From Antedon mediterranea (taxonomy: Eukaryota > Echinodermata > Crinoidea > Comatulida > Antedonidae): a DNA stretch of 64,000 nt. The notes below the pieces were generated by a model. It searched no databases. It saw nothing but the letters and a program-made list of their open reading frames with translations, and was not told where the DNA came from. Positions within the stretch are counted from its first letter, which is position 1; every line of letters starts with the position of its first letter. The stretch lies in the NCBI RefSeq assembly GCF_964355755.1, contig NC_092676.1, positions 11,578,288 through 11,642,287 on the forward strand. The letters are read 5' to 3'. Position numbers and translations under genes: made by a program. Positions 47,300 to 57,667 of the stretch are shown here, piece after piece.

Positions 47300-47660
47300 T
47301 TGAAGAGGACAACGTCATGCGACAAATCAAATTCCAGCTATCCATTCTTATTCATATGAAGATCGTTTAAAGTTTCTTGGCCTAACAACCCTGTATGACA
47401 GACGAATTCATGGTGACTTGATTGAAAATTTTCAAAAGATTTCGAGGGTGTAGCCAAGGAAGACTTCCTTCAAATAAGATGCAATCTAAGCAGAAATACA
47501 CGAGGACATCAGCTTAGACTTATTAAACCTAAATTTCACAAAGGACTGATAGGAGATCCACTTTTTCACAATTAGTAATTATATATTTTAATAGTTTGCC
47601 AACCAAAGTCGTCATTTCTGAAACCACCAACACATTTAAAAACCGATTGGATTCGTTGTA
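47300..47660 (+). pseudogene. Relic of a LINE reverse transcriptase C-terminus
   Basis: Plus-strand frames read IHSYSYEDRLKFLGLTTLYD and RRIHGDLIENFQK, then, after stops and a shift, LPTKVVISETTNTFKNRLDS. These match the usual SYEERLKxLGLTTL / RRxRGDLIExYK / TFKNRLD ending of CR1-like LINE ORF2 proteins. Heavily decayed. Confidence 0.55.
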
Positions 47661-48539
47661 GAAATGAGGTTAAAAGGGTAAACAAATTTACCTATCTAAA
47701 CTATCAGAACCCATATTCTAAACACTGAGTGGATGATTGATCAATTCAAAATAGAATCATTGGTATAACAAGAAACGCTGTAATTCATTGATAGGTTCTG
47801 CATGACATGGTCAGACTGATCACGAATCACACATAATACACAATATTCTTTCGAACTGACAGATGATAAGGAAGATATTTAAAGTAACAACTTATTGAAA
47901 GAAAAAAAACAGTACAGTAGAACTTAGAACTTCATGAGCCACTGAGAAAGCATCGCTCTAAACCTTTGCGGATTTCTATAAGGCAACTGTTTCGATAAAG
48001 TATATAAAAACTGACAGAAAATCTGCTGATCAACCATTGGAGTATGATCATAGCCCAATTTTAATATCTTTAACCAAATATGATTTCACATATCTTGATG
48101 GATGGCGTTGAAATACCCACAGATGTTCCAGAAGAAAACTTACAGTAAAAACATGATGGCCATGCACTATAGGATGCAGTAAACATGGCTGTAAACATTT
48201 TGTGACTATGCAAGTATTTATGCAAGTTACCTAGATATTTCGTCATTTTGTTGTATTTGATCATTACATTGGAAAGGCGTGGATAAAAGCAGTGACACGA
48301 TTGAAAGGATAGTCCCAATGTACTAATCTGTACTTCCGTATGTGTTTTGGGCCACACTCATCGGTTTCGAGGAGAACAAATATCACACAGTTTTTAGACA
48401 TTCTTTATGTCAATAACAAAGAGCTTGAAATTATACATGAAAGTTGATGTTAATAATGATATGCACTTTGTAACAGTAGCCTTCAAAAGTATGGACGATG
48501 TCTGGTATAGTGAAAAATAAAGTGGTTAAAAACCTATTA

Positions 48540-49020
48540 AGAATAATCTAACCAGCTTCCATGCCATTACAGGTTGCAGCACGTCATTATTCGCTGGTTA
48601 TGGGAAGAGGTCATACTGGAAATCATTTGTAACGCATCCACTCCTTGTAAATAGAATTGATTAAGATTAAGACTTTCCACGTACAGTGTACACTAAAGTT
48701 TAATATTGCCAAATATATGGTACTCTTGAGCAGATAACTGTATAATAACAGACTACTCTTTGATGCTACCTAACCTCCATCTATACTCAGTGACCATATA
48801 CCATTAACACTAGTGATATATATTTCCCTTAAATATTAAGTATTTCTCTTCACTCAATAAATATTTAAGTACCTGTATTTCTACTTCGGGAAACACTTTA
48901 AATTAAAAAAACTCACCTATGGTGAATACAGACGTCATATAACCTAAACATACGAGCCAACTATCAGGCAGAGATCAGTATGTTGCCTAAATGAATCGGG
49001 TCGTTTGGAAGCCCCTAACC
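48540..49020 (+). pseudogene. Relic of a FHAxTGCxTTS multi-copy family protein
   Basis: Frame fragments SFHAITGCSTSLFAGYGKRS (about 48,554-48,613) and NIRANYQAEIS (about 48,940-48,975) resemble a multi-copy uncharacterised invertebrate family with HAFTGCDTTSAFxGKGK and LRANYQxxIW motifs. They are separated by several stops. Function unknown to me. Confidence 0.4.
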
Positions 49021-50005
49021 CAGTTGTCAGTTTGGAACTTGTTACATACATGTATGTATGTAAACTAAAGAGCCAGATGAAGTTGTTACAGAAAGCATGC
49101 ATATGTGGTTGTGATTCAATCGTTTGCCGTTACCCAGATGACCAGTAGGCATTATATATCAGTGCTTGAAGAAATACCCACCTCAGAGCGTTACCTCCTT
49201 CCATCCCAGAAAAATTTCGAATATTGGCATGTGCCCATGCCGCCCATTACTCCCCATCCACAAATCCTCTGTGACCGTTTTTAAATGAAATTTAAGACAT
49301 TCCAGTAGTCCTCCAATTTCGGTTATTTTGATACTCTAGGACTCATCCTCTCCATTCCTTGAACACCTTCTAGGAGTGACTCACAAAGTTTAAAATCTTC
49401 CCAGTACAATTCTGGTCTTTTTGACACCACACTATAACCATCAGCCCAAGGCTATCGATATCGAAATTATATTTATTTCAATTATTAATACCGATAATTA
49501 ACAGGTCTGTGCTCTATTTGACCTTATGACCTTGAAAATGACCTTTAAACTTGTAAGTTGAACAATTTATGAACTTCACCATCTGCAGCAATATGTCAAT
49601 AATGATCCAATAATGGTTACATTTCTTTTAATTAGCTTATATTTTGTTGAAAACAGCTTAAACCTCTATTTTACCATATTTGACCTTATAACCTTGAAAA
49701 TGACCTTTGACCTGAAATTTGAGAGCGGCATCCACCCCTATCTTTTTTGTCATCCCATAAGGGATATATTCCACATGGTTGCCTGCTATTAACAGAAAAT
49801 TCCCCCCATGATGAAAAAGCTCACATTAGCCGCCCTACTATAAAGGCAACCAAACAAAATTGCGACCATCTGACTGCTCACCAAAATTCTCAAATGAAGT
49901 TGAATCTCAATCTCCCACCTGCTCCACCAGTATTTCGCCTTCTCAGACAGATACCACCATGTCATTTGATTTTTAAAAGCTAAAACATCAAAAGAGAATG
50001 TCACA

Positions 50006-50554
50006 ATGCCAAGGAAAAAGTCAAGAAAATTAGATGAAGAAGTAACAATTAACATTGGGTTTAAGCTGTTAAAAAACGGAATGCTCAAAGCTTCTAGAGG
50101 GAAACGACTACCGATTAGGTTGCCCAAGGCTGCCACATATCCGATTGTTCTTGAAAGGGCTATTGAAAAATTGGCTGCTTTCGATAGAGAGTTTGACAGC
50201 AAAAGCAGCTATGTTTTACTTTACGAAGATAACAGCTACGCTCGATTTATACCAGGAAATTACAAAGAATTCTTTCAACTAGAAAAATACAAAAACGAAC
50301 TTGGAAGGGATTTCAAGAGAATAATTCTTTATGTATGTCATGAGGATGACTTTAAATCATTTGAAGGAAGAAGTGATGACAGTGAGGAAAATGATAATGA
50401 TGATGTAAATAATGAAAATCTATTTTACCTGAACCAACATGAAGAAGGGTACGTTAGAGAATCATTTGATATAAAGGAAAATGATGAAGGAGATGAAGAC
50501 ATACAGTCAGAAGTGAAGAAAGATAGTTTTGTCAATTTGACACAACAGCCTTAA
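50006..50554 (+). pseudogene. HECT-like gene: ubiquitin-like segment and acidic linker
   Basis: 182 codons (MPRKKSRKLDEEVTINIGF...). About residues 12-115 (GKRLPIRLPKAATYP, YVLLYEDNSYARFIPG, KRIILYVCHEDDF) match the segment that precedes HECT domains in G2E3-like proteins and looks like a ubiquitin-like beta-grasp fold (inference). An acidic Asp/Glu/Asn linker follows. The Met may be internal: the open frame reaches upstream (AKTSKENVT). It ends at TAA 50,552 after a frameshift near a T4 run at 50,527-50,530. Confidence 0.65.
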
Positions 50555-50559
50555 CTGCC

Positions 50560-51270
50560 GTGCAAAATCTTCAAGTTGTGACATCAGCGAAAGATGTATG
50601 CGCGCAGTTAAATACAAGAATTGATTCAAGTAAACAATTTTTTTTGATATGCAGAAGAAATGCTCCACTTAACAGACAACTTTTTCTGTGGCAACGGGAA
50701 TCAAAAAAGTCAGATATCATGTCGCAATTTAGGGTAAAATTTAGCGGCGAAGAAGGAATCGACTCTGGGGCATTGTCGATGGAATTTTTGGAAAATAATT
50801 TAGACGCCATCGCTGCACAGATGTTTCCATATGGAAGCCCTTTGTATTCAACCAACCAAATCCAAAATGGTAATTTCCGCACTTGCGGAGAAATAGTCTC
50901 CGTTTCAATAGCGCAGGGTGGTCCTATCCCATGTTTTCTCAATCGATGTGCATACAGGTGTTTATATGCAGATGTTGATTTGCAGGATATAAAAGATGAA
51001 GACTTAACTGCCTATGAACTAGATACTCTAAGTAAAATCAGAAATGACTGTCATGCCCATGTCGACACAATTTTGGAGCATGGTTATACAGGGATAATTG
51101 GTGAAAAAAATGTAGAGGATATCTTAAAGTCAGTTAAAGTCGCGTTTGTGGGTAAACGTGCTTTGTGCATGAATGAATTCAAGCGCGGTTTTGATAGGTA
51201 TGATTTGCAGCAAATTATATCAGCTTATCCAGATGCTTGTGCAAGCTTAAGAGTTCAAAAAGAACCTTGA
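50560..51270 (+). pseudogene. HECT-like domain, N-lobe part
   Basis: Open frame of about 236 codons (continuous upstream to 50,527). The motif RVKFSGEEGIDSGALSMEFL matches the HECT N-lobe signature (V.F.GE.G.D.GAL..EF). SVSIAQGGPIPCFLNRCAYR follows. It ends at TGA 51,268 because of a 1-nt shift in the A5 run at 51,257-51,261; the neighbouring frame continues NLEPDANYLFSLIEPI to the TAG at 51,494. Confidence 0.7.
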
Positions 51271-51486
51271 GCCAGATGCAAACTATCTTTTTTCTTTAAT
51301 AGAACCCATTCACTCGGAGCAAGGATCGTCGAAGCGCACTCGTGAAGAATCTATTATGGATTACTTTCAAGATTTGTTGATGTCTTTAGAAGACACTGAT
51401 ATGACCGGCTATCATGCTTCTGTGACATGGAATGTGGACAATGAAGAAGGCCGTTGTTCTGAAGACGCAGAATTTGAAAACCCTAC

Positions 51487-51744
51487 CTCAGTGTAGCAGG
51501 TGTTATGGGATGGCTGACTGGTCAGAGACAGAAGAATGTCATGGGAAGAGAAAGACCATCTATAACTGCAAGATTCGACCATGAATGTCTATTGCGAAAC
51601 CCAAAGCATACAGTATGCTTCCCATTGGTTGGTGCTTGTAGCAGAGACTTAACATTACCAGTTGCACACATGCACAGAGAAGAGGAATTTCGTAAGCTTT
51701 TTATACTCGGTTATTGCAAGGGTCAATCTTTTGCAAAGTCTTAA
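51487..51744 (+). pseudogene. HECT-like domain, catalytic C-lobe part
   Basis: The frame contains AGVMGWLTGQ, ITARFDHECLLRNP, TVCFPLVGACSRDLTLP and EEFRKLFILGYCKGQSFAKS. Cys45 of the segment that starts at ATG 51,505 (GAC-SRDLTLP) aligns with the HECT catalytic Cys that precedes the conserved LxLP, so the thioester-forming residue is retained. It ends at TAA 51,742-51,744. Confidence 0.7.
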
Positions 51745-52719
51745 TTAAACAACAAGCAGCCAATTATACATTCTTTATAGATTGCCACTGACCAACATAT
51801 GTTCATGTTTTTCAAGCATTAGCACTGTATTACAGAGTTATTATTGTGTTCTAGTTCTGTTTATAATAAACAGTGTTTATTCTATTATGACTTAAAAGTT
51901 TTTTTTTGAAATGGTTTTACGTTTGATGACTTGCTAATGTTTTATTTAATTTTCCAATCATTTTATTATAATTAGGCAATGGAAATCCTGTTTAGTATAA
52001 TAATTAGTACCAGCACGCATAATTAACAAAAAAGAGGTAAATTTCAAAATTAAAATCAGTGCTTCTTTTAAATAATAAAAGATGAATAGTGTTTTAATAT
52101 GTTAAAGTTTCTGCGTAAAAAAAAAATATGCATATATTTACAGTGTTTTTTCCACTGTATTTCTAAGTTATTAGAAAATGTTTCCTCTTGGCCTGTAACG
52201 AATACAGTAGTACACATTTGAATAAACCACATGTTGCAATGCATTATAGTCATATTACTTACTTGATAAATAGACCACATTTTTACATTGTTTTACATAT
52301 AATTAAAATGAACACCATATATATTTTCTCATAGTCTTGAATCAACTGTCTACAGACGATACTTTAAAACAGTAATGATTGACGTCACAATTATAACATT
52401 ATTCAAATGCATTACTGAAATAATAAATGAATAGGCAGAGTTTACTCAACAACTAATGTATAGTTATTCATGTTTATTTCATGAATATGTTTACAAAAAT
52501 TAAACTTTAAATAGGCCATTTTTATCCAAATCCATTCTATAAGTGAAACATATAATATGAGTACATTATAAAACACTCCATTCAAGCTGATAAGCTGTTA
52601 TAAGCAAAACATAACAATACAATAATTTGCTAACTCAATACTTGAATTATTTTCGGTTTTATTCAACATTTTCAGTTTTATTGTAAATTAAAACTACTAG
52701 AACTAGTGCAGGTATATTC
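51745..52719. other. AT-rich intergenic gap between convergent genes
   Basis: 3' ends of the HECT-like (plus) and transposase (minus) genes face each other. AATAAA-like words occur (for example ATAATAAACAG at about 51,862). Nothing coding is recognised. Confidence 0.5.
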
Positions 52720-52958
52720 TCAATTGACACCATTAACAGCATACCATACAATTAAATTATAAAGCCTAAGTGCTTCTTGCCAATTACTAGGTTGTTGGAA
52801 CTGACATGTTTCCATGATGTAGATAAAATAGTCATTGTGAATATTATTTTCTTCTGTTTCAATCAAATGTTCCTTCGCAAATATCTTGTTGTGTTCTGTA
52901 ATAGAAAGTAGCAAGTTTGAAGTACCCCCATGAAGTTCCGGTAAAAAATACTAAAGAA
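52720..52958 (-). pseudogene. C-terminal piece of the integrase-like transposase
   Basis: Open frame after the LINE junction, containing HGGTSNLLLSITEHNKIFAK and FIYIMETCQFQQPSNWQEAL. Joined in frame to the LPEL sequence on the far side of the LINE through the duplicated target site. Stop at 52,720. Confidence 0.6.
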
Positions 52959-53372
52959 CAATCTTTCATTTCCAAACTTATTTATATAATATGTTGGTAA
53001 TAGCTTCCATCTCACATGCTTTCTACATATTAATTTTCTCGCCCACGCAACCTTGAGCGCTTTGACCTGTAATGCAAAATCCGGCATATTAATACCTCCA
53101 TCTTTTAGCTTGCCAATTAATGTCTTTCTTTTAATTTTTTCCCCTTTTCCATTCCATAGGAAATCGTATGTCAGTTTATTCACCTGTAAAACAACATAAT
53201 TTGGTACATCAATTATAGAGGCGTTATGAATTAGTTTAGATAAACCGAGACTCTTTAAAATTGTAACTTTTCCAAAATATGTAAGGTTTCTACCTTTCCA
53301 CGTGTTGAGTAGTCTTTCTAAACTTAACAATTTATTAGCCCAGTTTAGTTCTTGACATTCATCCTTTTTATA
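52959..53372 (-). pseudogene. LINE ORF2, C-terminal segment (truncated)
   Basis: Frame with LLSLERLLNTWKGRNLTYF, FLWNGKGEKIKRKTLIG, GGINMPDF and AWARKLICRKHVRW: thumb and post-RT region of L1/Tx1 ORF2. It runs into the target duplication near 52,959; the rest of the C-terminus is missing. Confidence 0.65.
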
Positions 53373-53374
53373 AC

Positions 53375-55204
53375 CTACATTATTCCTAAAATTTTAATTG
53401 GTTTTTTAACCCAATTTAAGTTACATGGTTTTTCAATTTTATTTATATTTCTACCAATCCACATGGCATTTGTTTTTCTTTTGTTAAGGCTCATACCTGA
53501 TACTTTACAAAAGTTGGTAACAATATTTAAACCTATCTCAATACTATCCTCATTCCCAGTAAAGATAACTGTGTCGTCCGCTAATTGGGCGATGCGTATT
53601 TCTTCATTTTGCACCGGGTCGGGGACAGCTATGCCTACAAAATTCACATCATTTCTTATATTACAGGCCATGATTTCTACAGTTAAAATAAACAATAACG
53701 CTGACAAAGGACAACCCTGTCTTATACCACTATTCATTTGAAAACTTTCAGAAATCCATCCATTATTTACAATTACACATTCGGTATTATTATAAATTGT
53801 TGATACCCATTTACGAAAAGAATCTCCAAAATTAAACTTCTTTAATACTTTGAACATGAATTCCCTATTCACAGAATCAAAAGCTTTACTAAAGTCAAGT
53901 GATAACATTGCACCATCAATATCTTCATCTTTGGTATAGAATAGAATGTCATTAATTAATCTTATATTTTCACCCGCAAAACGCCCTTTAATATATCCTT
54001 TTTGATCATTGTCAATTATATTTGCAATAATCTTTTTTAATCTTGTACATAATATATGAGTTAACATCTTATAATCAGTGTTTAATAGAGTTATAGGCCG
54101 CCAGTTTTCTAAAATTTGTTTGTCACCTTTTTTATAAAGTAAATTGATCACTCCGCGTTTCTGCGTGTGACTCATTTCATTTTTGTTATAACATTCGTTT
54201 ATGGCATTACAAGCAATATGTTTGATATCATTCCAAAATAATTTATAGAATTCCACTGGCAATCCATCACATCCCGGAGCCTTGTTTAGCTTCATTTTTT
54301 TAATAGCTTGTTCGCATTCAGCTATTGTTATTGGGCCTTCACATACCTTGTACTCATCTTCTGATAAAATATATACATTTGAATTATTTAAGTATTTGTT
54401 TATGTCCGCTGAGGGAATATCCTTATTACTATATAATTGTTTAAAGAAATTTACTTCTTCACTAAGGATTTTCTGAGGTTTTGTTAATATTGTCCCATTT
54501 TCTTTTTTTATACTTTTTATATGTTTTTTTGTACCGTTATTTTTCTCTAGCCCAAGAAAATACTTAGTACTCCGTTCACCTTCTTCCATCCATTGTAGTC
54601 GTGAACGTATATAATATGCACCCTTCGCCTCCTTTTCATAAATTTTTTCTAGAACTTTTGTTTTTTCTTCAATTTCAGTCAGAATACATTCATTTTCACG
54701 TGTGCAAGTCTGGTCAATTGCTTCATTTAGAATTGTTAATTGCTTCTGAAGCTTTTCCTTTTTTTTAATTTTTTCTTTATTTATTTTTTTACTGTAAAAA
54801 ATCGAAAAGTCTTTAACCTTCACTTTTATAATTTCCCAAATTAAATCAGGGCTAAGGATCCTTTCGTTGTATTTGGTATTATGTATAATATCCCTAATAT
54901 GGTCTTGATAATCCATATTTTTCAACAAATCATTATTAAGCTTCCAATAGCTAGGACCCCTTTTAGATTGATGTAACCCAATTTTAATTGATATTGCTTG
55001 ATGATCTGTTAGTATTGCTGGCCTAATATCACATGATATTATTTCATTGTATTCAACAATATTTTTAGAGGTAAACCAATAATCTAGTCTTCTATAAATT
55101 TGGTTATGTTTTTTACGCCAAGTAAATTGTATTTTGTTTGGATTTGTAATTCTCCATGCATCTTTTAACATCAATTTGTTCATAAAATGCTTAACCGTAA
55201 ACAC
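53375..55204 (-). pseudogene. LINE ORF2, end of endonuclease and reverse transcriptase
   Basis: 609 codons. LTDHQAISIKI is the endonuclease SDH-equivalent motif. RT motifs: NKAPGCDGLPVEFYK, NWRPITLLNTDYK, LSLDFSKAFDSVNREF, GIRQGCPLSALLF and LADDTVIF. Strongly L1/Tx1-like. It ends at a frameshift near 53,372. Confidence 0.8.
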
Positions 55205-55710
55205 AGATGTGTCTTTTCTATCAGCACTATTTTTTGGTCACAACGTCTATCAAGTACGCAATTAATATCACCCCCCAAAATAATTCTATCACTGTCAAGA
55301 TCAATAAAATTTGAAATGATATTATTTAAATCTCTAAAGAATGTGCTTCTCATTTTGCTATTATTTGGGGCATATACATTAATGAACACAAACATCTTAT
55401 TATTAATTTCTGTTTTAATAATTATATATCTCCCATTTTTACCTACACTTTGCTTTATCACTTTATAATTGAAACCTTTTCTGAATAAAATCGACACGCC
55501 TGCACTAGTCGAGTTATTAATACTATGTACACAATCACCTTTCCAAATCGATTTGAATTTTTTAAATAAATCTTGTGTAAGATGTGTTTCCTGTAACAGT
55601 ACCACATCCGTTTTTTGATCTTTACACCATTTTTCAATTTGTAATTGCTTGGTATTATCACGCAAACCTCGTATATTTAACGAGATACAATGAAAATTTG
55701 AATTAAACAT
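55180..55710 (-). pseudogene. LINE ORF2, N-terminal endonuclease
   Basis: 176 codons from ATG 55,710: ISLNIRGLRDNTK, VVLLQETHLT, GVSILFRKG, FINVYAPNN and IILGGDINCVLD are AP-endonuclease motifs. It shifts frame into 53,375-55,204 near 55,215. Confidence 0.78.
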
Positions 55711-55818
55711 TGATCGGTTTATTTAAAGAACCATTGGTAATTATACATACACACATTAATACCAGTATTAAAGGAAAATAGCGAAAGTAGCATGCACAAC
55801 TATTATAGTATAACACTC

Positions 55819-56164
55819 TCACTTTTCTATAGTTACTTGTTTTTTACTTTTACTGGATTTTCTTCTTCTCTTTGAGCCTGGCAAGGTAGGAGAGATGTTT
55901 TCCTCGTCATCCTTTTGTTCGTTGGTGTTAATCACTTTTCCCTTTACCTTCTTCTCGCTGGTTGAGGCTTGTTTAAGGAAGTCCGTGATCTTGCCTTGCT
56001 TCTCTTGAAGTTCATGCCTTTCACTTTCTTCCTTGTCTTCCTCTTCACTGCCTGTACTTTCCTCCGAGCTTGAAACTTCTTCATTAATAATTTCTTTGTT
56101 TTCATGTGTGTTAGCATCTTTCGTATTGTTCTTAACGATGACACGTTCCCACATATCTTGAATT
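55819..56164 (-). pseudogene. LINE ORF1-like C-terminal fragment
   Basis: Open frame reading QDMWERVIVKNN, then an acidic Ser/Glu stretch (SSSEESTGSEEEDKEESE), then a Lys/Arg-rich tail (GSKRRRKSSKSKK) ending at 55,819, 109 bp upstream of the ORF2 ATG. It begins at the target duplication, so the LINE is 5' truncated inside ORF1. The identity as ORF1 is inferred from position. Confidence 0.5.
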
Positions 56165-56600
56165 AGTTCCGGTAAAAAATACAAAGAATCAGGTCGCCCC
56201 TGTACAGTGTCATGTCGTGATTTGCGAATATAGTGAGTGTTCCAATGCTCTTTAACTTCATCAATGCTCTCTTGTAGTAAATCACTAAAACAAAACCACA
56301 GGCACTCCTTATGCAGTAAATTAGTAAGGTCAACAACATTATTTTCACAAAGTTCTTTTTAATTAATCCACCAATGTGTGTGACTTCGTCTAAAAAAAGA
56401 CCACCATCCTTCTATCCTTTGATTCCTTGGCGAAGGAACATAACGGTGACTACCTTGATCATCTCTAAAAAAGGCTTGCATTGCAGCCATTAAACCATTT
56501 TCTGTTCCACGATCAGTAACCAAGTCAATTGGACATCCTGCAGCTTTCTCCACTGCTTCTAAATAACATTTTGCAATATTTGTGGGTAAATTATTTGAGC
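56165..56600 (-). pseudogene. Integrase-like transposase, catalytic core part 2
   Basis: Contains KAAGCPIDLVTDRGTENG (second Asp), HRYVPSPRNQRIEGWWSFF (catalytic Glu) and, after a TAA near 56,359 in the same frame, continuing sequence LLHKECLWFCFSDLLQESI to LYFLPEL at the LINE target site. Confidence 0.7.
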
Positions 56601-56603
56601 GGG

Positions 56604-57134
56604 TTACATATAACCAAATAATTTTCCTGCTCCAACCGTCAATACAACCATGAATAGGAAAGCCGAAAGGTTTAGTTTGTCATACCCATCACAATGCCAC
56701 GAATGATTCGGTCCGGGATTATGATAAACTCGTCTTTTTAGTCGATGGCGTGCCCTTTCTTGAACACCATCTGGGTCCAGCTCTCGTAGTACTTGTTCGA
56801 CAACCAATCTTGGTACCCGTATACCATTTAATTGCAGTGTGTGCCAAATTGAACGGTAACCTCTCTGACTATCAGGTCCATTCAGTAATGTTTGGATGGA
56901 CTCTGTTATAAAATCAATATCATAATCTGGATTTTTACGTTTAAGTCCTAGACGCTTTATCCTCTTTTTCAACGTACTTAAACTTAATTCTATGCCATGA
57001 TACTTGGACAAAAACAAAAACAAACAGATTTCATCATATATAAAACCTTTGAAAAAATAATATTTGATTAATCCGTCTTCATCAATTTCATCTTCTCCTG
57101 TCTCATCCAGATCACTGTTTACCCTGCCAGTCAT
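56604..57134 (-). pseudogene. Integrase-like transposase, N-terminal part
   Basis: 176 codons from ATG 57,134 (acceptor-like GTACACAG 18 bp upstream). A helix-turn-helix-like region (about residues 45-75, LSLSTLKKRIKRLGLKRKN) and GYRSIWHTLQLNGIRVPR precede YHNPGPNHSWHCDGYDKL, with the first catalytic Asp. After KL the frame is shifted by one base near 56,670; the neighbouring frame reads PIHGCIDGWSRKIIWLYVTR. Confidence 0.72.
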
Positions 57135-57659
57135 ATTGCATTACTGTGTACGGCCTATACAGCCTATAAATATGGTCACTTTTTCTTGGCACCTTCACAA
57201 CCAAGACTCTCACATATTCATAATAGTTCCTGAAAATAGAAAATATATTGTGTACTGTATGTATCAAACAATTAATTTACACTTACCTGCTGACAATGCA
57301 ACTGCCTGGACCTGGTTAGTGCTACTTTGCACCGGGTACCCTTTGCACCACATCTCACAAGCTTAACCCAATTTAAAAACAATTATCTGCTGAGCGATTG
57401 TGATGTTGAGTGACCGTCTTATGCCCAGTTAGGTGTCAAAGTATAGTAGTGCCGGCTAGGCCTCTTTATTATTAGCCAAACCATCCATGTTGTTATGCCT
57501 ACTAGGCCTAGGCCTATATATATAGTATACATTCGCTATAATTCATACCTAGACATAGGGCCGTTATTAAGCCTAAACTAGACCTAAGCCTGCTGACAAC
57601 AACCTAAAACCTGCTAAAGCTTTATTATTATTTTTATTATTTATTTATAGAAATGTAGC
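57135..57659. other. Presumed intron DNA upstream of the transposase
   Basis: AT-rich with TAGGCCTA words. No coding recognised. It lies between the transposase start and the 8-bp-TSD element. Confidence 0.45.
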
Positions 57660-57667
57660 CTAGCTAT

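Larger units (their letters stand above)
46294..49807. mobile_element. 3.5-kb TIR element inserted in the zinc-ribbon exon
   Basis: 81-bp imperfect TIRs: 46,294-46,374 begins GGGGGGAATTTTTTGTTAAT and 49,727-49,807 is its reverse complement with about ten mismatches. Both continue inward into TGACCTT/AAGGTCA-rich DNA. No clean target duplication; AAAAAG occurs near both sides (46,285-46,290 and 49,814-49,819). The interior is decayed: a LINE C-terminal relic at 47,300-47,660 and a relic of a multi-copy invertebrate family at 48,540-49,020. Superfamily unknown. Confidence 0.65.
45977..51744 (+). pseudogene. Zinc-ribbon/HECT E3 ubiquitin ligase-like gene (broken)
   Basis: Plus-strand gene with, in order: a start exon (45,977-46,038), a zinc-ribbon exon (46,191-46,293), a Ser/Thr/Pro-rich linker (49,842-49,975), a ubiquitin-like segment (50,006-50,360), an acidic linker and a HECT-like domain (50,550-51,744). 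Architecture and wording match the multi-copy G2E3-like HECT proteins of invertebrates and fish, presumed to transfer ubiquitin through a catalytic Cys. Disruptions: a 3.5-kb TIR element in the zinc-ribbon exon, and frameshifts near 49,975, 50,530, 51,260 and about 51,490 (the frame carrying the 51.3-51.5 kb part stops at TAG 51,494). The leader exon lies in the giant transposon's TIR, so the gene is probably part of that transposon. Confidence 0.75.
52959..56164 (-). mobile_element. Tx1/L1-like LINE fragment with 24-25-bp target duplication
   Basis: Flanked by direct repeats AGTTCCGGTAAAAAATAC(T)AAAGAA at 52,934-52,958 and 56,165-56,188. Contains the end of an ORF1-like protein (55,819-56,164, acidic then Lys/Arg-rich) and ORF2 (about 52,959-55,710) with AP endonuclease and RT. 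L1/Tx1-type motifs are IRQGCPLSALLF and QLADDTVIF. ORF2 stops short: it ends at the target duplication without the usual C-terminal ~200-300 residues, 3' UTR or poly(A). Frame breaks occur near 55,215 and 53,372. Confidence 0.75.
52720..57134 (-). pseudogene. Integrase-like DDE transposase gene (broken, split by a LINE)
   Basis: Minus-strand gene in three parts: N-terminal and first catalytic Asp (56,604-57,134), core (56,165-56,600) and C-terminus (52,720-52,958). It belongs to the multi-copy animal family with an rve-like core: WHCDGYDKL (D1), DLVTDRGTEN (D2) and RNQRIEGWW (catalytic Glu), all present. Broken by a 1-nt shift near 56,670, a TAA near 56,359 and the LINE at 52,959-56,164. The C-terminal part (HGGTSNLLLSI..., NIHNDYFIYIME) restores the family's usual ending. 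Upstream on the minus strand lies a leader exon at 61,367-61,412, so transcription probably starts in the right TIR. Likely the transposase of the 20.9-kb element. Confidence 0.75.
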
